A stretch of DNA of 64,000 bases from Liolophura sinensis. Lineage: Eukaryota; Mollusca; Polyplacophora; Chitonida; Chitonidae. Below, piece after piece: positions 12,301-20,185 of the stretch. The notes below the pieces were generated by a model. It did not search any database and was not told the origin of the DNA. It saw nothing but the letters and a program-made list of their open reading frames with translations. The DNA lies in NCBI RefSeq assembly GCF_032854445.1, contig NW_027017954.1, positions 620,001-684,000 of the forward strand, read 5' to 3'. Position numbers and translations under genes: made by a program. The stretch's first letter is position 1. Each line of letters starts with the position of its first letter.

Positions 12301-15300
12301 CCTAGCATCAGGACATTTCATATTGCTTAGCCTCCAATATTTCCAGTGCCATGATGTCAATAAGCTCTATTTGGAATTAGTTCGAGATCAGTTGGCTTTC
12401 CCAAATTCGGCACACGTAAAACTGTCTCTGTACTTCATATTTTATGCGTGAGTGAGAGAATACTCACTCCGGGTACCCAAGTTTCTTCCACCCCTAAAAC
12501 CTTTCCCCTGATACAAGTGTACATTGGTGTAAAACTCCTGGCCCCAGGATCACGAAGCGATCTTAGACTTAATTCAAAATTTTAACTAATTAAATTTGAT
12601 ATGTTCCTTTCCATTATTTTAGTTGTTATTTCTTTTACAATAACTTACCCATAATTTACGTTGTCAAGCAATAGTTTGTCCTTAAAATAAAATTAAAAAT
12701 TTTTTTTAAGTGATTTGAACATTTGACTTAAATCTAGGATTGCCTAATGATGCCGCGGCCAGTAATAATCTGCAGATTACATCATGCAATAAAAAGTCAA
12801 ATATACAATACATAAATTTATTATACTTTATTTTCTTGCACACAGAATGTTGGGGTGTATTGGACAGATAAGAAGGAAACGTTTAACCCGTTCGAGGTGG
12901 AGGTGACAGATGTTGACCAGAGAGTGGAATTCTCCACTTGGACTTACGAACTGAGCCACAAAGACAAGGTAAAGCCTTTCTATACTCTAGAGTATGTCAA
13001 ACAAATGCAATTTTTTCTGAGTACTTTAATTCAGAGATGAAAAGAAAAATGTCTGTTATCTTAGTGATATATTAGTTGCTATTTTTCATGACTGAAAGTT
13101 CATATTCTGGATCTGGACATCGAACTGATATTCCAACATCACCCCCCCCCACCCCCCCCTTTCAAATAAAATGGTGGTTCCGGGTCAACAACCTTAAAAC
13201 CAATTCCAAAAGAACCCTCAACACAATCCACAAAGGTCTTTGTCCATGTACTAAGTCCGACATTTGGACGGGTTCATGAAAAGAGAAGCATACATCGGTT
13301 TTTGAATAGTAATGGAAAGACCCAAAGATCCAGATCTTCTACCATGCCAGTTTATCGGTTGTTGATAGTCAATATATATCTCGGTTGCGCTTTTAGCGCT
13401 AGTGTTCAAGCCCGAACTGAACGTCTCCGTTGAACTAAGTGTACGATCTCCACGTACGTACTGTACTGTACTGTGCAAAAGATTGAAAAAATCAGTTTAT
13501 ACGCGTGCGACATTTTTAAAACGCAAAAAAACAAGAAACAAAACGGGGCCTTTGTGGCCGTGGTAGTTATTGCACCAGCACGGCGCATTGATCCAGAAGC
13601 CTCTCTCCAATTCAGTCGCTGTGAGTTCAAGTCCAGAACATCCTGGCTTCATATCTGGAGGTACCTGGGAAGGTCTGCCAACATTCAGCGGTTGTTCGTG
13701 GGTTTCCTCCCACCATCATATTGTAAAATAATCTTGAGTACGGCGGAAAACACCAATCAAATAAATAAATCAAACAAAACAAAAGCGCTGGCGGTGCACA
13801 TCTAACTGTAATAACACCTTTATTTAAAGAAAGAAGAATGCCCCATGTCTTGTCACAAGCAGCGACGCATAAACATAACTCGCCCAAGAACAGGAAGAAT
13901 ATTAACTCCAACAACAGCTTGAACACACTTCACCAACGCAAATGCGCGTTGCAGCTGAAAATAGAGAATAGAAATTGATCATCCCTATGCAAAAAATTTT
14001 GACGATTTTTACTTTCGGTCACAGGGCAAATTTGGGCTAGACATTATGGACTGATCACATCAGAATAAAAAGTGAACCCTTCATAAGAATGTCTCATAAT
14101 GTAACCAAGAAAATTAGTTCATAACAACACATATAAAACATGACCAATCACCACAACCTTTAAACCAGTGGGATGTTATAACCCTATACAAAAAAGAATT
14201 CTAATGTTTTGGCACAGCAACGCTGTGGTTCAATTCACAATCGATTCTTTTCTTTGTCGAGCGCTTTTTTGTCCTAGGTTTTTAAAAATACGCGTAAAAT
14301 CTAAAGCATATCTCTTCGTGTCCAATATGTAGCGAAACTACGACTATCAGCCTATAGTGTAGCAGCTGTTGGACATTGGACGAAATGGACGATCAGGGTC
14401 AATAATCGCATGGCCCATTCCCAAAAGGACACAAACACAAACCACCAAAGAACTAAGGAAGTATATATAATATACCAAACTAGGACGCAATCACGCAAAG
14501 AAAAGCAGTCAGCAGTTTCCAACGATCATGGAAAGACGAAAGGAATTTCACTGGCAAAGAGGCCATTCAAAACACAATAACCTAGCGCTAGATCACGCCA
14601 GGTGTGCATTCAATCTCATTCACCGACAGGAATTTTCCCGAAATGTCATTCTTCATTTGTTTATTTATTTGATTGGTGTTTTACGCCGTACTCAAGAATA
14701 TTTCACTTATATGACGCCGGCCAGCATTATGGTGGTAGGAAAACGGACAAAGCCCAGGGGATACCCACGATAAAGAATGGTACAGATATAAGTCCGATCA
14801 GTGGTGTCATGTTAGTACAGGAAAAACTGAGTCTATAATTCATTATAATTTATGTTATTATGTTTATAATAAAAATAATGCATAATACACGGAGAGAGGC
14901 TCAGCCCAGGCTGATCTTCCGTGAGACTCTCGGAGGGAAAGGAAGTAATATAAATGGTAATAAATCTAAGCTATGTTTGTTGGAAAACAAACAAGTTAGG
15001 TAATATAATACATTTCACACGGCAAGTTATTCAAATGACAAACTATTCACACAGACATGAAAACACTATTCAAAAGGGCAAAAAGTAAAATGACTTGTAC
15101 CTATATAAGTGGTATGCACAACAAATTACAGGTGACTGGCATGACTGAAGCAGTGAGCACAGGATAGTGGGAGGAGGCCATTACTGACTCCTCCCTGCAC
15201 TCACAGCATAAAAACCTGCGTTGTACATCACAAGAGGGAAAGTGTGTATTTTACATACCTTAAATGCAGAGTCTTCCTGAACGTTCTACATTATCCTGAT

Positions 15301-17038
15301 GAATACTGTAAATTTTATTTATGATCGAATTTGATGAATATTTCCAGAAAGCACCTCAGCCCATCAAACAATTCCGCTGCCCATTTTTCACGAGTGAACT
15401 AACACTGGAGACTGTACCAACGCTTTTGACTGTACTGCAGAGTGTTGACATGTGGCGAGATAAGGCTGGCGACGGACCTGTACTGGTTCATTGCAGGTTA
15501 GCTAAGCATTACTCGTATATGATGTGTGTCAATAGAGCTCTTCTATGGTAGACAGCTGCCCGCTGCCATTGTACATTCTCTTCTATAACATGCAAAATTA
15601 TGCATTCTCACTCCAGAGAAATATAGCGGGTTTTTGTATTTTATAAGGCAAAGACACCTCAGGATTTTTGCTCATATAGTATTAAAATGTAAATAATGCT
15701 TAGTATTTGTTGAAAACGAGGCCTCCATATAAAATGTAACAAAGCCAAAATCAGATTTTGGGAAATAAGCTTATGTAAACAACATAACCGTATGTAGACA
15801 GAAGTAGTTTATGCTCTGAGACATGGGCCGTCTGCATACGGCTGTCCTGGTTACCTATGTAATCATAAGGTCTTAAATTATGTTTATCTCACTTTTGATA
15901 TTGGTTTGATTGGGAATGTAAACTTTGTCCTTAAAGGGTGGCCTGTTTGTGGCATACGAGATTTTTAATATTTTAAGTGATTTACAATGATTCAAAGATT
16001 TTACTATTACAAAATGATCGTTAAGAACAAAGAGTGTAGCATATTTCTAAAAGCGAATCAGCGCAGATACAGAAACAAATTAGACAAAACTGATAAACTC
16101 AGCGGTGAAAGGCCACCCTACTTGTATGTAAGCCAACAAACCTAACGAAAAGATGAGGAATTAGCCGTAAATTAATGTCATATGTATAATATAAATTATA
16201 CAATCATGTGGTGAGTGCGCATTACTTACTTTTAAGATTGATGATGAAGAAATACAGGCTTACGTGTATGATTAAAATAATATATGCCCCGATTGTACCC
16301 AGGGATGGCGTGACAAAGAGTGGGTTGTTCTGCGTGGTTTGGACTGTGCTAGAAAGACTGAAGGTTGACCAGAACGTCAATATCCTACAGACTATAAAGC
16401 AGATGAGGAACAACAGACCGGAGATTATAACAGATGTGGTATGATTACTTATAACATTATTAAACAGATAACTATATCAGTGTCATTTTCGTATAATGCA
16501 TATGAGTGATAGTCTTCCTTTTAATGATGTACTAATGCTGGTGCCATTGCTAAACGTGGACCTCTAAATGGACAACAATACTTCTAATTATCAAATAAAA
16601 ATAACACAAATATAATTATGCCCTTACGCGTATGAGTCTATTTCAATGCTCAGTGACTTCTGGAGAAAGAAAAGGATAATGCGTCGACTGATTAATGTCT
16701 TCATGCTGCATATGGTGTAGATGCATTTAGAATTTGAGTGTCAAAAAATCAGAAACTCATGTGCTTCAAACCTTATGCTTGTCATTTACCATCTGTTTTC
16801 ATTAGACTTTACCCTATTTTAGGGACATCTTGCGTACCATTTGCCATCTGTCTTTTTTTTCCCCTCATCTACCCCATTTATGGTCAGATTGCTTACCATT
16901 TATCATATGTCTTTTTCATCCTTTACCCTTTTTTAGGGTCAGCTTAACTTCATCCACCAGGTCGTCATGGGATATCTGGACAACTTCCAAACCTACGCTA
17001 ATTTCAGACCAATGACAACAGTTTCGGAGGCAATGTAA
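291..17038 (+). CDS. Receptor-type protein tyrosine phosphatase, D1-D2 part (12 exons, 5' end outside window)
   Basis: Exons are 291-388, 1028-1153, 3457-3608, 4815-4950, 5572-5721, 6112-6211, 7196-7269, 9563-9697, 12846-12968, 15348-15496, 16303-16438 and 16937-17038. All have GT-AG borders and compatible phases, giving about 492 residues and a TAA stop. They read as two tandem tyrosine-phosphatase domains. In this family D1 dephosphorylates phosphotyrosine at the inner membrane face and D2 is usually regulatory. D1 shows DFMRMLWEQ, KQYWP, FHFSAWPDHGAP, HCSAGIGRTGTF and QQRVNMVQTQEQY. D2 starts at KNRY, shows FILTQTPL and DFWRLVYDH, but has no WPD and an HCRDGVTKSG P-loop, so it is probably inactive. 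The protein ends shortly after D2 (YANFRPMTTVSEAM). Extracellular and membrane parts are upstream, so the exact receptor subtype cannot be given. Confidence 0.94.
539..704. mobile_element. Foldback (MITE-like) hairpin element
   Basis: The sequence from 539 reads back as its own inverted complement ending at 704. Arms of about 70 bp share the core ATATATGGATCACAACTTCT and are separated by a loop of about 25 bp. There is no coding capacity. Short non-autonomous DNA elements typically look like this. The superfamily cannot be assigned from the ends. Confidence 0.75.
1028..1153 (+). CDS. RPTP exon: D1, KCxQYWP segment
   Basis: Acceptor AG is at 1026-1027 and donor GT at 1154; the exon is 126 bases, phase 0 to phase 0. 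It encodes MKCKQYWPSEGC, then FGVIEVTLLDEE and YAIRTLELSHTK, matching the family pattern KCxQYWP ... YGxIxVxL ... YxIRxFxL. The last 36 bases of this exon are also the first half of the first unit of the tandem array that fills the next intron. Confidence 0.9.
1118..2650. repeat. Tandem array seeded by exon end plus splice donor (73-bp unit)
   Basis: The marker TACRCAATTA recurs at 1118, 1191, 1264, 1337 and 1410, exactly every 73 bases. The unit is the last 36 bases of the preceding coding exon (1118-1153) plus the first 37 intron bases. Further on, from about 1870 to 2500, the period rises to 122-129 bases, a higher-order unit made of one full and one partial copy. Many units keep the donor-like AGGTAGGTCTGATC. 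It lies in intron sequence and is not itself coding. Confidence 0.9.
2835..3012 (-). mobile_element. SINE-A, minus-strand copy
   Basis: This is the common dispersed element of the window, called SINE-A here. In plus orientation it has a tRNA-like head (TGGCTCAGTTGGTTAGCGCG and a GTGAGTTCAAGTCC box), a body, then CTTGAGTACGGCGTAAAAC and an (AAAT)n tail. This copy is reversed, with its (ATTT)n tail at 2835 and head near 3012. It lies head to head with the plus copy that follows. Confidence 0.8.
3040..3262 (+). mobile_element. SINE-A, plus-strand copy
   Basis: It has a B-box-like GTGAGTACAAGTCC, then the shared body (TATGGGAAGGTCTGC, GGTCGTGGG), the 3' part ending CTTGAGTACGACGTAAAC and a short A-rich tail. 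The tRNA-like 5' end is damaged. With the minus copy just upstream it forms an inverted pair of about 430 bases. Confidence 0.75.
3457..3608 (+). CDS. RPTP exon: D1, WPD loop
   Basis: Acceptor AG is at 3455-3456 and donor GT at 3609. It enters in phase 0 and leaves in phase 2, splitting the Ser codon after the catalytic Cys. It encodes KQFHFSAWPDHGAP, which carries the general-acid Asp of the WPD loop, and ends in GPTLVHC, the first residues of the P-loop. Confidence 0.93.
4095..4110 (+). repeat. Poly-G run of 16 bases
   Basis: Sixteen uninterrupted G residues directly abut the 5' head of the next SINE-A copy. The run length could be partly an assembly or sequencing artefact. Confidence 0.8.
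4111..4350 (+). mobile_element. SINE-A, near full length
   Basis: It starts CTCCGTGGCTCAGTTGGTTA (A-box-like), then has the B-box-like GTGAGTTCAAGTCC at about 4183, the body and a 3' end with CTTGAGTGCGGCGTAAAAC and AAATAAAT. Its tRNA-like head explains any tRNA-like score here; it is not a tRNA gene. Confidence 0.88.
4815..4950 (+). CDS. RPTP exon: D1 active-site P-loop
   Basis: Acceptor AG is at 4813-4814 and donor GT at 4951. It enters in phase 2 and completes the Ser codon, so the join reads HCSAGIGRTGTF with Cys-x5-Arg intact. It continues FIALDYLINQ and ends ILRQQRVNMVQTQ, the conserved helix and Q-loop region. D1 should therefore be catalytically competent. Confidence 0.95.
5572..5721 (+). 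CDS. RPTP exon: end of D1
   Basis: Acceptor AG is at 5570-5571 and donor GT at 5722; 150 bases, phase 0 to phase 0. It begins EQYEFLHASLGEALEF, completing the QTxEQYxFxHxxLxEAL helix that closes D1, then a more variable stretch up to KMVAQFE leading into the linker. Confidence 0.9.
5805..5960 (+). mobile_element. Two SINE-A 3' fragments in tandem
   Basis: 5805-5885 matches the 3' third of SINE-A (CCCACCATAATGCTGGCC through GTACGGCGTAAAAC and an A-rich tail). 5900-5960 repeats the last part again in more degraded form. Both are 5' truncated. Confidence 0.7.
6112..6211 (+). CDS. RPTP exon: D1-D2 linker and D2 start
   Basis: Acceptor AG is at 6110-6111 and donor GTAAGT at 6212. It enters in phase 0 and leaves in phase 1. 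It encodes a linker ending ARHPDNISKNRYSKFLA, the D2 equivalent of the NxxKNRYxNILPYD motif that opens tyrosine-phosphatase domains. Confidence 0.88.
7196..7269 (+). CDS. RPTP exon: D2, DYINA segment
   Basis: This short 74-base exon has acceptor AG at 7194-7195 and donor GTAAGG at 7270. It completes the phase-1 codon and encodes LDSCRPYLSTPVSDCNDYIN then AVYLP, corresponding to the family's SDYINASYI. It leaves in phase 0, in frame with the next exon (GYKQKRGFILTQTPL). Confidence 0.88.
7420..7742 (-). mobile_element. SINE-B, near full length
   Basis: This is a second tRNA-derived SINE family (SINE-B here). In plus orientation it has a head resembling GATAGCACAGTTGGTAGAGC, a GGTAGATCCAGGATCAATCC box, AAGAGGAAGTTGTAACTTCC, AAATCCGTCCTGC, GTTGAGTACGACGTTAAACC and a (CACT)n tail. 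This copy is reversed: the tail (TGAGTGAGTGC) is at 7420 and the head lies near 7742. Confidence 0.82.
7998..8262 (+). mobile_element. SINE-A, full length
   Basis: It has the complete order: GCCTCCGTGGCTCACTTCG head, B-box-like GTGAGTTCTAGTCC, body, CTTGAGTACGGCGTAAAAC and an AAATAAATAAAT tail. Overlapping reading frames on both strands here are products of the element and not genes. Confidence 0.88.
8635..8858. mobile_element. MITE family 1, copy a
   Basis: Terminal inverted repeats pair CTGGCCCAGGGATCATTAAG at the left with the complement of TAGGTTCGTGATAACTTCCAG at the right, extending inward through TCCTAGACTTAAGTC and GACTTGAGTCTAAGA. No coding sequence. A second copy lies at 12538-12762. 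Confidence 0.65.
8876..9006 (-). mobile_element. SINE-A 3' part, interrupted by SINE-B
   Basis: The reversed element runs from its (ATTT)n tail at 8876 through TTTTTTACGCCG, CAGCATTATGGTGGGAG and CCCATGACCATCTGC, then stops at 9006 where a plus-strand SINE-B begins. The head half is absent. Confidence 0.78.
9007..9328 (+). mobile_element. SINE-B, full length
   Basis: It starts CCGGCCCGGATAACACAGTT, has the GGTAGATCCAGGATCAATC box, then AAGAGGAAGTTGTAACTTCC, GGCGGCTTACTTGCCTTCGG, AAATCCGTCCTGC, GTTGAGTACGATGTTAAACC and a CACTC-rich tail. A palindromic AAGTTGTAACTT segment sits in the body. Confidence 0.85.
9563..9697 (+). CDS. RPTP exon: D2, TQTPL to DFW segment
   Basis: Acceptor AG is at 9561-9562 and donor GTAGGT at 9698; 135 bases (45 codons), phase 0 to phase 0. 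It encodes GYKQKRGFILTQTPLPNT, then DFWRLVYDHKVSTIIML, the D2 equivalents of FIAAQGPL, DFWRMVWE and TIVML. The final GGGAGATAAG and the donor are reused as the start of the tandem array in the following intron. Confidence 0.93.
9688..12120. repeat. Tandem array starting at a splice donor (63/61-bp unit), split by a SINE-B
   Basis: Units of about 63 bases begin at the exon border: donor-like AAG-GTAxGTAG is at 9698, 9761 and 9824, each followed by GTCACATTGACC, TTGTGCAGAAAATGG and ACCCCATAACAGG. From 11430 to 12110 the same array continues with a 61-base unit (TAAGTAGGTAATGTGTCAC). SINE-B and a further insertion at 10459-11415 interrupt it. Confidence 0.88.
10459..11415 (+). mobile_element. 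SINE-B split by a ~650-base insertion
   Basis: SINE-B starts at 10459 (GATCCGCTTCGG, GGTAGATCCAGGGTCAATCC) and breaks off near 10575. It resumes at about 11229 (AAGTCGTCTCACTGAAAC) and ends with a (CACT)n tail at 11415. The interior contains an AT palindrome at 10740-10772 and short repeats of AGTTGC near 11155-11220. I do not recognise that inserted sequence and see no convincing coding region in it. Confidence 0.65.
12121..12537. other. Intron sequence without recognised features
   Basis: This lies between the end of the tandem array and a MITE copy. I see only unremarkable AT-rich intron sequence, with no exon fitting the phosphatase reading frame. Confidence 0.6.
12538..12762. mobile_element. 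MITE family 1, copy b
   Basis: The left end CTGGCCCCAGGATCACGAAG and the complement of the right end (GCAATCCTAGATTTAAGTC, read outward to CTGGCCGCGGCATC) form terminal inverted repeats. The termini match those at 8635-8858. Non-coding. Confidence 0.65.
12846..12968 (+). CDS. RPTP exon: D2, YWP-equivalent segment
   Basis: Acceptor AG is at 12844-12845 and donor GTAAAG at 12969; 123 bases (41 codons), phase 0 to phase 0. It encodes NVGVYWTDKKETFNPFEVEV then TWTYELSHKDK, aligning to xxxYWPxxxxxxGxxxVxL and the following strand. The KCxQYWP residues are replaced by VGVYWTD, as expected for a diverged D2. Confidence 0.88.
13556..13769 (+). mobile_element. SINE-A, degraded head
   Basis: It shows the B-box-like GTGAGTTCAAGTCC at about 13619, the body (CCTGGGAAGGTCTGCC, GGGTTTCCTCCCACC), CTTGAGTACGGCGGAAAAC and an AAATAAATAAAT tail. 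The A-box half is poorly conserved. Confidence 0.78.
14656..14772 (-). mobile_element. SINE-A, truncated reversed copy
   Basis: The tail (TTATTTATTTGATTGGTG) is at 14656, followed by TTTTACGCCGTACTCAAG, CAGCATTATGGTGG and CCCAGGGGATACCCACGA, where similarity stops. The tRNA-like head is missing. Confidence 0.8.
15348..15496 (+). CDS. RPTP exon: D2, WPD-equivalent (lost)
   Basis: Acceptor AG is at 15346-15347 and donor GTTAGC at 15497. It enters in phase 0 and leaves in phase 2. It encodes IKQFRCPFFTSELTLETVP, where the FxFxxWPD of an active domain should be, and ends GPVLVHC. There is no Trp-Pro-Asp, so the general acid is absent. The exon borders are homologous to those of the D1 exon at 3457-3608. 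Confidence 0.9.
15935..16119. mobile_element. Short element with inverted ends (MITE-like)
   Basis: The left end AAGGGTGGCCTG and right end AAAGGCCACCCT are inverted repeats around about 160 bases of AT-rich non-coding DNA. Target-site duplication is not clear. This is a tentative call. Confidence 0.4.
16303..16438 (+). CDS. RPTP exon: D2 P-loop (Arg to Lys)
   Basis: Acceptor AG is at 16301-16302 and donor GTATGA at 16439. It enters in phase 2 and completes an Arg codon, so the join reads HCRDGVTKSGLFCVVW. The Cys survives but the invariant P-loop Arg is Lys. It then encodes VNILQTIKQMRNNRPEIITD, the D2 counterpart of VDVFxxVxxxRxxRPxMV. Confidence 0.92.
16785..16940. repeat. 57-base tandem repeat containing the last intron's splice acceptor
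   Basis: Three units carry TTTACCATCTGTTTT (16785), TTTGCCATCTGTCTTT (16840) and TTTATCATATGTCTTT (16898). Each ends in an acceptor-like ACCCYATTTTAGGG, ACCCCATTTATGG or ACCCTTTTTTAGGG. The last of these is the acceptor I use for the terminal exon. The end-to-end spacing of 114 bases equals two 57-base units. Confidence 0.75.
16937..17038 (+). CDS. RPTP terminal exon: end of D2 and stop
   Basis: Acceptor AG is at 16935-16936. 102 bases, phase 0, end in TAA at 17036-17038. It encodes GQLNFIHQVVMGYLDNF then QTYANFRPMTTVSEAM, matching the D2-closing pattern EQYxFLYxxVxxYLDxFxxYANF. The first Glu of EQY is Gly here. Only about 11 residues follow YANF. Confidence 0.93.
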   Translation, partial: GQLNFIHQVVMGYLDNFQTYANFRPMTTVSEAM

Positions 17039-18240
17039 AATAAGTTCAGTAAAGATTCCACTAATAGTTTCTACGCTATGACTGGATTAATCAAAACTGT
17101 TTCTTATTTCCATTCGCCAAACATGCTGTGGCCTCAGTGCTGTATATTTGTGTAACTTTATGCCATAACTGATGAACTTTTATGTCAATGGTTTGTCACT
17201 GTTGATTCTGTTGGTGTTGATTAAAACTGTGTTGTGTTGGGTTTGCTGCTCACTTTGTAGGGGTTTAGGACGAACAGGGTTGTAACTGTTGTGAAAATGC
17301 GTTCAAATCATGACTATTGTGTGCTTATTGCTGTAAATATGCTTTGTTCTTGTAACGGTCATTTAGATGATTAAGGTTTTGATTTAATAATGTGATTTCT
17401 AGGTCATGATGATAGTGCTATGTTTGGTGTATATTTAAGCTTTTTAGATCATAATGATTGTTTTACTGATTTAGTAATACGCTTTTTAGGTCGTGATCAT
17501 AGTGTTTTGATTGGTGTAAGTTTTTGTTTTCAGATCATGATAATAGTGCGGTGATTGGTGTAAATTTACGTTTGTAGGTCGTGATGATTGTGCTGATGAT
17601 AAAGTCATGATAATAGCTATATTATTGGTGTAAATTTACGCTTTATAGGCCATTATTTATGCTTATATTGCTATGAAATTTTCGGGTTTTGGTTATTTTT
17701 GTTTTTGTCATTAATGTACGATTTTGACTGTTTTATTGATTTGAAACTCTGATTCTATAACAAATCAGTTATGCCGTCATTACCGTAAATGTATTGTTTA
17801 GGTTTAAAAGAGAAGAAAAACATAACAATGGTGTCAAAATTAGATGGAAGAGCGTTAAAAGTTATCTGCAAATATGGTCCTTAATAATTTTTTTTAATAT
17901 TTAATATTTATTTCTCATTTTTCTTTTGCAGGAGAAAAGAGTATTACAAAATTTTTTTGTATGCTGGGTATGTGGGACGACCTTTTGGTATTCTCTTTTA
18001 AAGAAAAATTTTTCCACATTTTCAACTAACTTTTTCCATTCTTTCATCTGAAGTTGATGTATTGTTTGTTTTCTCCACCTTTAAGTTCAGTTTGTTGCTA
18101 TTGGTAGACTTGTGCTTTTATGCCACAGCCATATTCTCACATACCTATTATAAACGTTTACTTCTCCAAAGATGTGCATCGTAATTGCTTTATTCACATT
18201 GAAATACATTTTTGATACTTAAATTTATTTGCAAGAACTT
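17039..18240 (+). repeat. 3' flank of gene 1 with degenerate T-rich tandem repeats
   Basis: From about 17260 to 17660 a loosely repeated unit with TTTTTAGGTCRTGATGATAGTG and TTTGGTGTAAATTTA recurs every 43-60 bases. The rest to 18240 is T-rich and non-coding. I could not assign a polyadenylation signal with confidence. Confidence 0.55.
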
Positions 18241-18385
18241 AACGTGGGAAGGTCAGACAACAACCTGCGAATGGCCATGGGTTTCCTGCGGGGCTCTGCC
18301 CGGTTTCCTCCCTACATAAAACTGTCTAATGTCGTGTAAGTGAAATATTGAGTACCTCGTAAAACACCAAGCAAATACATAAATG
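18241..18385 (+). mobile_element. SINE-A, 5'-truncated copy
   Basis: It starts inside the body (ACGTGGGAAGGTCAG), then GGGCTCTGCCCGGTTTCCTC, GTGAAATATTGAGTACC, CGTAAAACACC and an A-rich tail. No head. Confidence 0.78.
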
Positions 18386-18699
18386 TATATTTACGAGAAC
18401 AAACCTAGTCAATCCATTTGAAATATACAGCTTAGTAAACACTTATTTACCTGTTAGAAGTATGCAATCTTCCTCGTACAATGTTTAGAGCTGTTTTTAA
18501 AAAATGGCGCATTGGTTTGAAAGACTCCTTTGACATTTCTTAGACACAGTGTGTTGTGTGACAATTTTATATTATTACAGCTGGAGTGGTCAACTTTTTA
18601 TAACAAGGAAAGGTTTTGCGAAATGTAAAGCCACTGGGGTTAGTCATGCTGGATGAGATGTTATTGATATAAAGGTGAGGTGTTTTTAGTCCTGGCGAT

Positions 18700-19500
18700 T
18701 TTTTTATTGTTGTAATGTCACACTGTATAGAGCATGTTGTGTCTGTTGTTATTGCGGTAAAGGCATGGTTATAGGTTGTGCTGGATCCGTTGGTATTAGA
18801 GTAAAGACATGGTTTTATCTATTTATTTATTTGATTGGTGTTTTACGGCGTACTCAAGAATATTTCACTTAAGCCTCATTATGGTGGGAAGAAACTGGGG
18901 AGAGCCCGGGGAAACCCACGACCATCCGCGCGTTGCTGTCAGACATTCCCACGTACGGTCGGAGAAGAAGACAGCATGAGCTGGACTTGAACTCACAGCG
19001 ACCGCATTGGTGTGAGGCCACTGGGTCATTACGCTGCGCTAGCGCGCTAACCAACTCAGCGACGGAGGCCCCAGACACGCTTTGGGCTATGCTGTTCTAT
19101 TGTTATTGGAATACAAGGCACAGTTTTGTGGTCATCTTTATTGCTGTATGGATACAAATACGGTTTGTGACCATGCTTATTGATTTGTTATTGTTGTACA
19201 GGTGCGGGATTTAGGTCATATTGATAGTATTTTGTTATTGCTGTCAAGGTGCAGGATTTTGGGCATGGCTATTGTTTTGTTATTGCTGTACAGGTGTGGG
19301 ATTTAGGTCATGGTTATTGCTTTGTTATTACTGTACAGGTGTGGGATTTAGGTCATATTGATAGTGTTTTGTTATTGCTGTCAAGGTGCAGGATTTAGGT
19401 CATGGTTATTGCCTTGTTATTGCTGTGCAGGATTTAGGTCATGTTGACCATATTTGTTTTTGCTGTAAAGATGCCTTTCTGCAGGTCTTAATGAATGTGT
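18700..19500. repeat. Tandem array with ~47-bp unit, split by a SINE-A
   Basis: GGATTTAGGTCATGTTGATAG-type units alternate with TTTTGTTATTGCTGTACAGG; the TTAGGTCAT mark recurs near 19213, 19304, 19351, 19397 and 19436. Looser copies precede the SINE (18700-18810). The motif resembles the 17260-17660 repeat, so both probably share an origin. Confidence 0.7.
18818..19072 (-). mobile_element. SINE-A, full-length reversed copy inside the array
   Basis: It is complete in reverse: (ATTT)n tail at 18818, TTTTACGGCGTACTCAAG, body, GGACTTGAACTCACAGCGAC (B-box complement), then GCGCTAACCAACTCAGCGAC and GGAGGCCCC (head) at 19072. One of the best-preserved copies. Confidence 0.9.
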
Positions 19501-19810
19501 TGTTATAGGTGTAAAATTTTCGTTTCTGAAGTCTTGCTGAACCTAATTTTTATGCCAGTTTGTTTATAATGTGATGTAATATTTTTACGACATGTTGGTA
19601 ATGTTTTGTATTGCTATAAAGCCATGTGTATAGAACAAGTTACTTGTAGTTACGCTGCTCTTAATATAAATGTACTTTCTAGCCTTAAACTGAGTGGGTT
19701 GTTACTGATATCTGTGTTTCATTTAGTATATATTTTAGTTATTTAACAGTTGTTTAAAGAAAGCTAAAATATGAAGCAAGTTTCATCATATAGACAACTG
19801 AAAATTTGGC

Positions 19811-20185
19811 GTAAAACTGCTTTCATTTATTTTTTTTTTAGATTTTTGAAAAGTGTTAAAAGATATTCAAACATTAAAATTTTATGGTTGGCTTTCTATG
19901 AGCCATACTGACGGTATCTAGGAACTCTGACGTCACATCACCTTTTTTCCTGATGCACACTAGAAAGAAGGAATTTTTGAGAACATAATTTTAGCAACCT
20001 GTTACTCACTGGTAAAAAGTTGTTACAACACTCAGTGTCGTGATTAGAGTTGGAAGAACTTCCTGTGACGTCAGAGTTCCTAAACTCTGATAGTATTGTC
20101 CATAAAGCCCATCTTTGAATTCAAACGCTTGAACGCCTTTGACTCTCTTCACAAAAATCTAAGAAAAATTAAATGAAAGTTTACT
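19811..20185. mobile_element. ~375-base foldback element
   Basis: The left arm starts GTAAAACTGCTTTCATTTAT and the right arm ends ATTAAATGAAAGTTTAC. The inner arms meet at TAGGAACTCTGACGTCACA (19919) and TGTGACGTCAGAGTTCCTA (20065). The arms are about 120-130 bases each and imperfect. Non-coding, MITE-like. Confidence 0.7.

Larger units (their letters stand above)
12969..15347 (+). other. Intron with C-rich tract and SINE fragments
   Basis: A C-rich tract with two long C-runs is at 13141-13160. SINE-A fragments occupy 13556-13769 and 14656-14772. The rest, including 13800-14650 and 14840-15330, is AT-rich with no recognisable exon. Confidence 0.6.
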
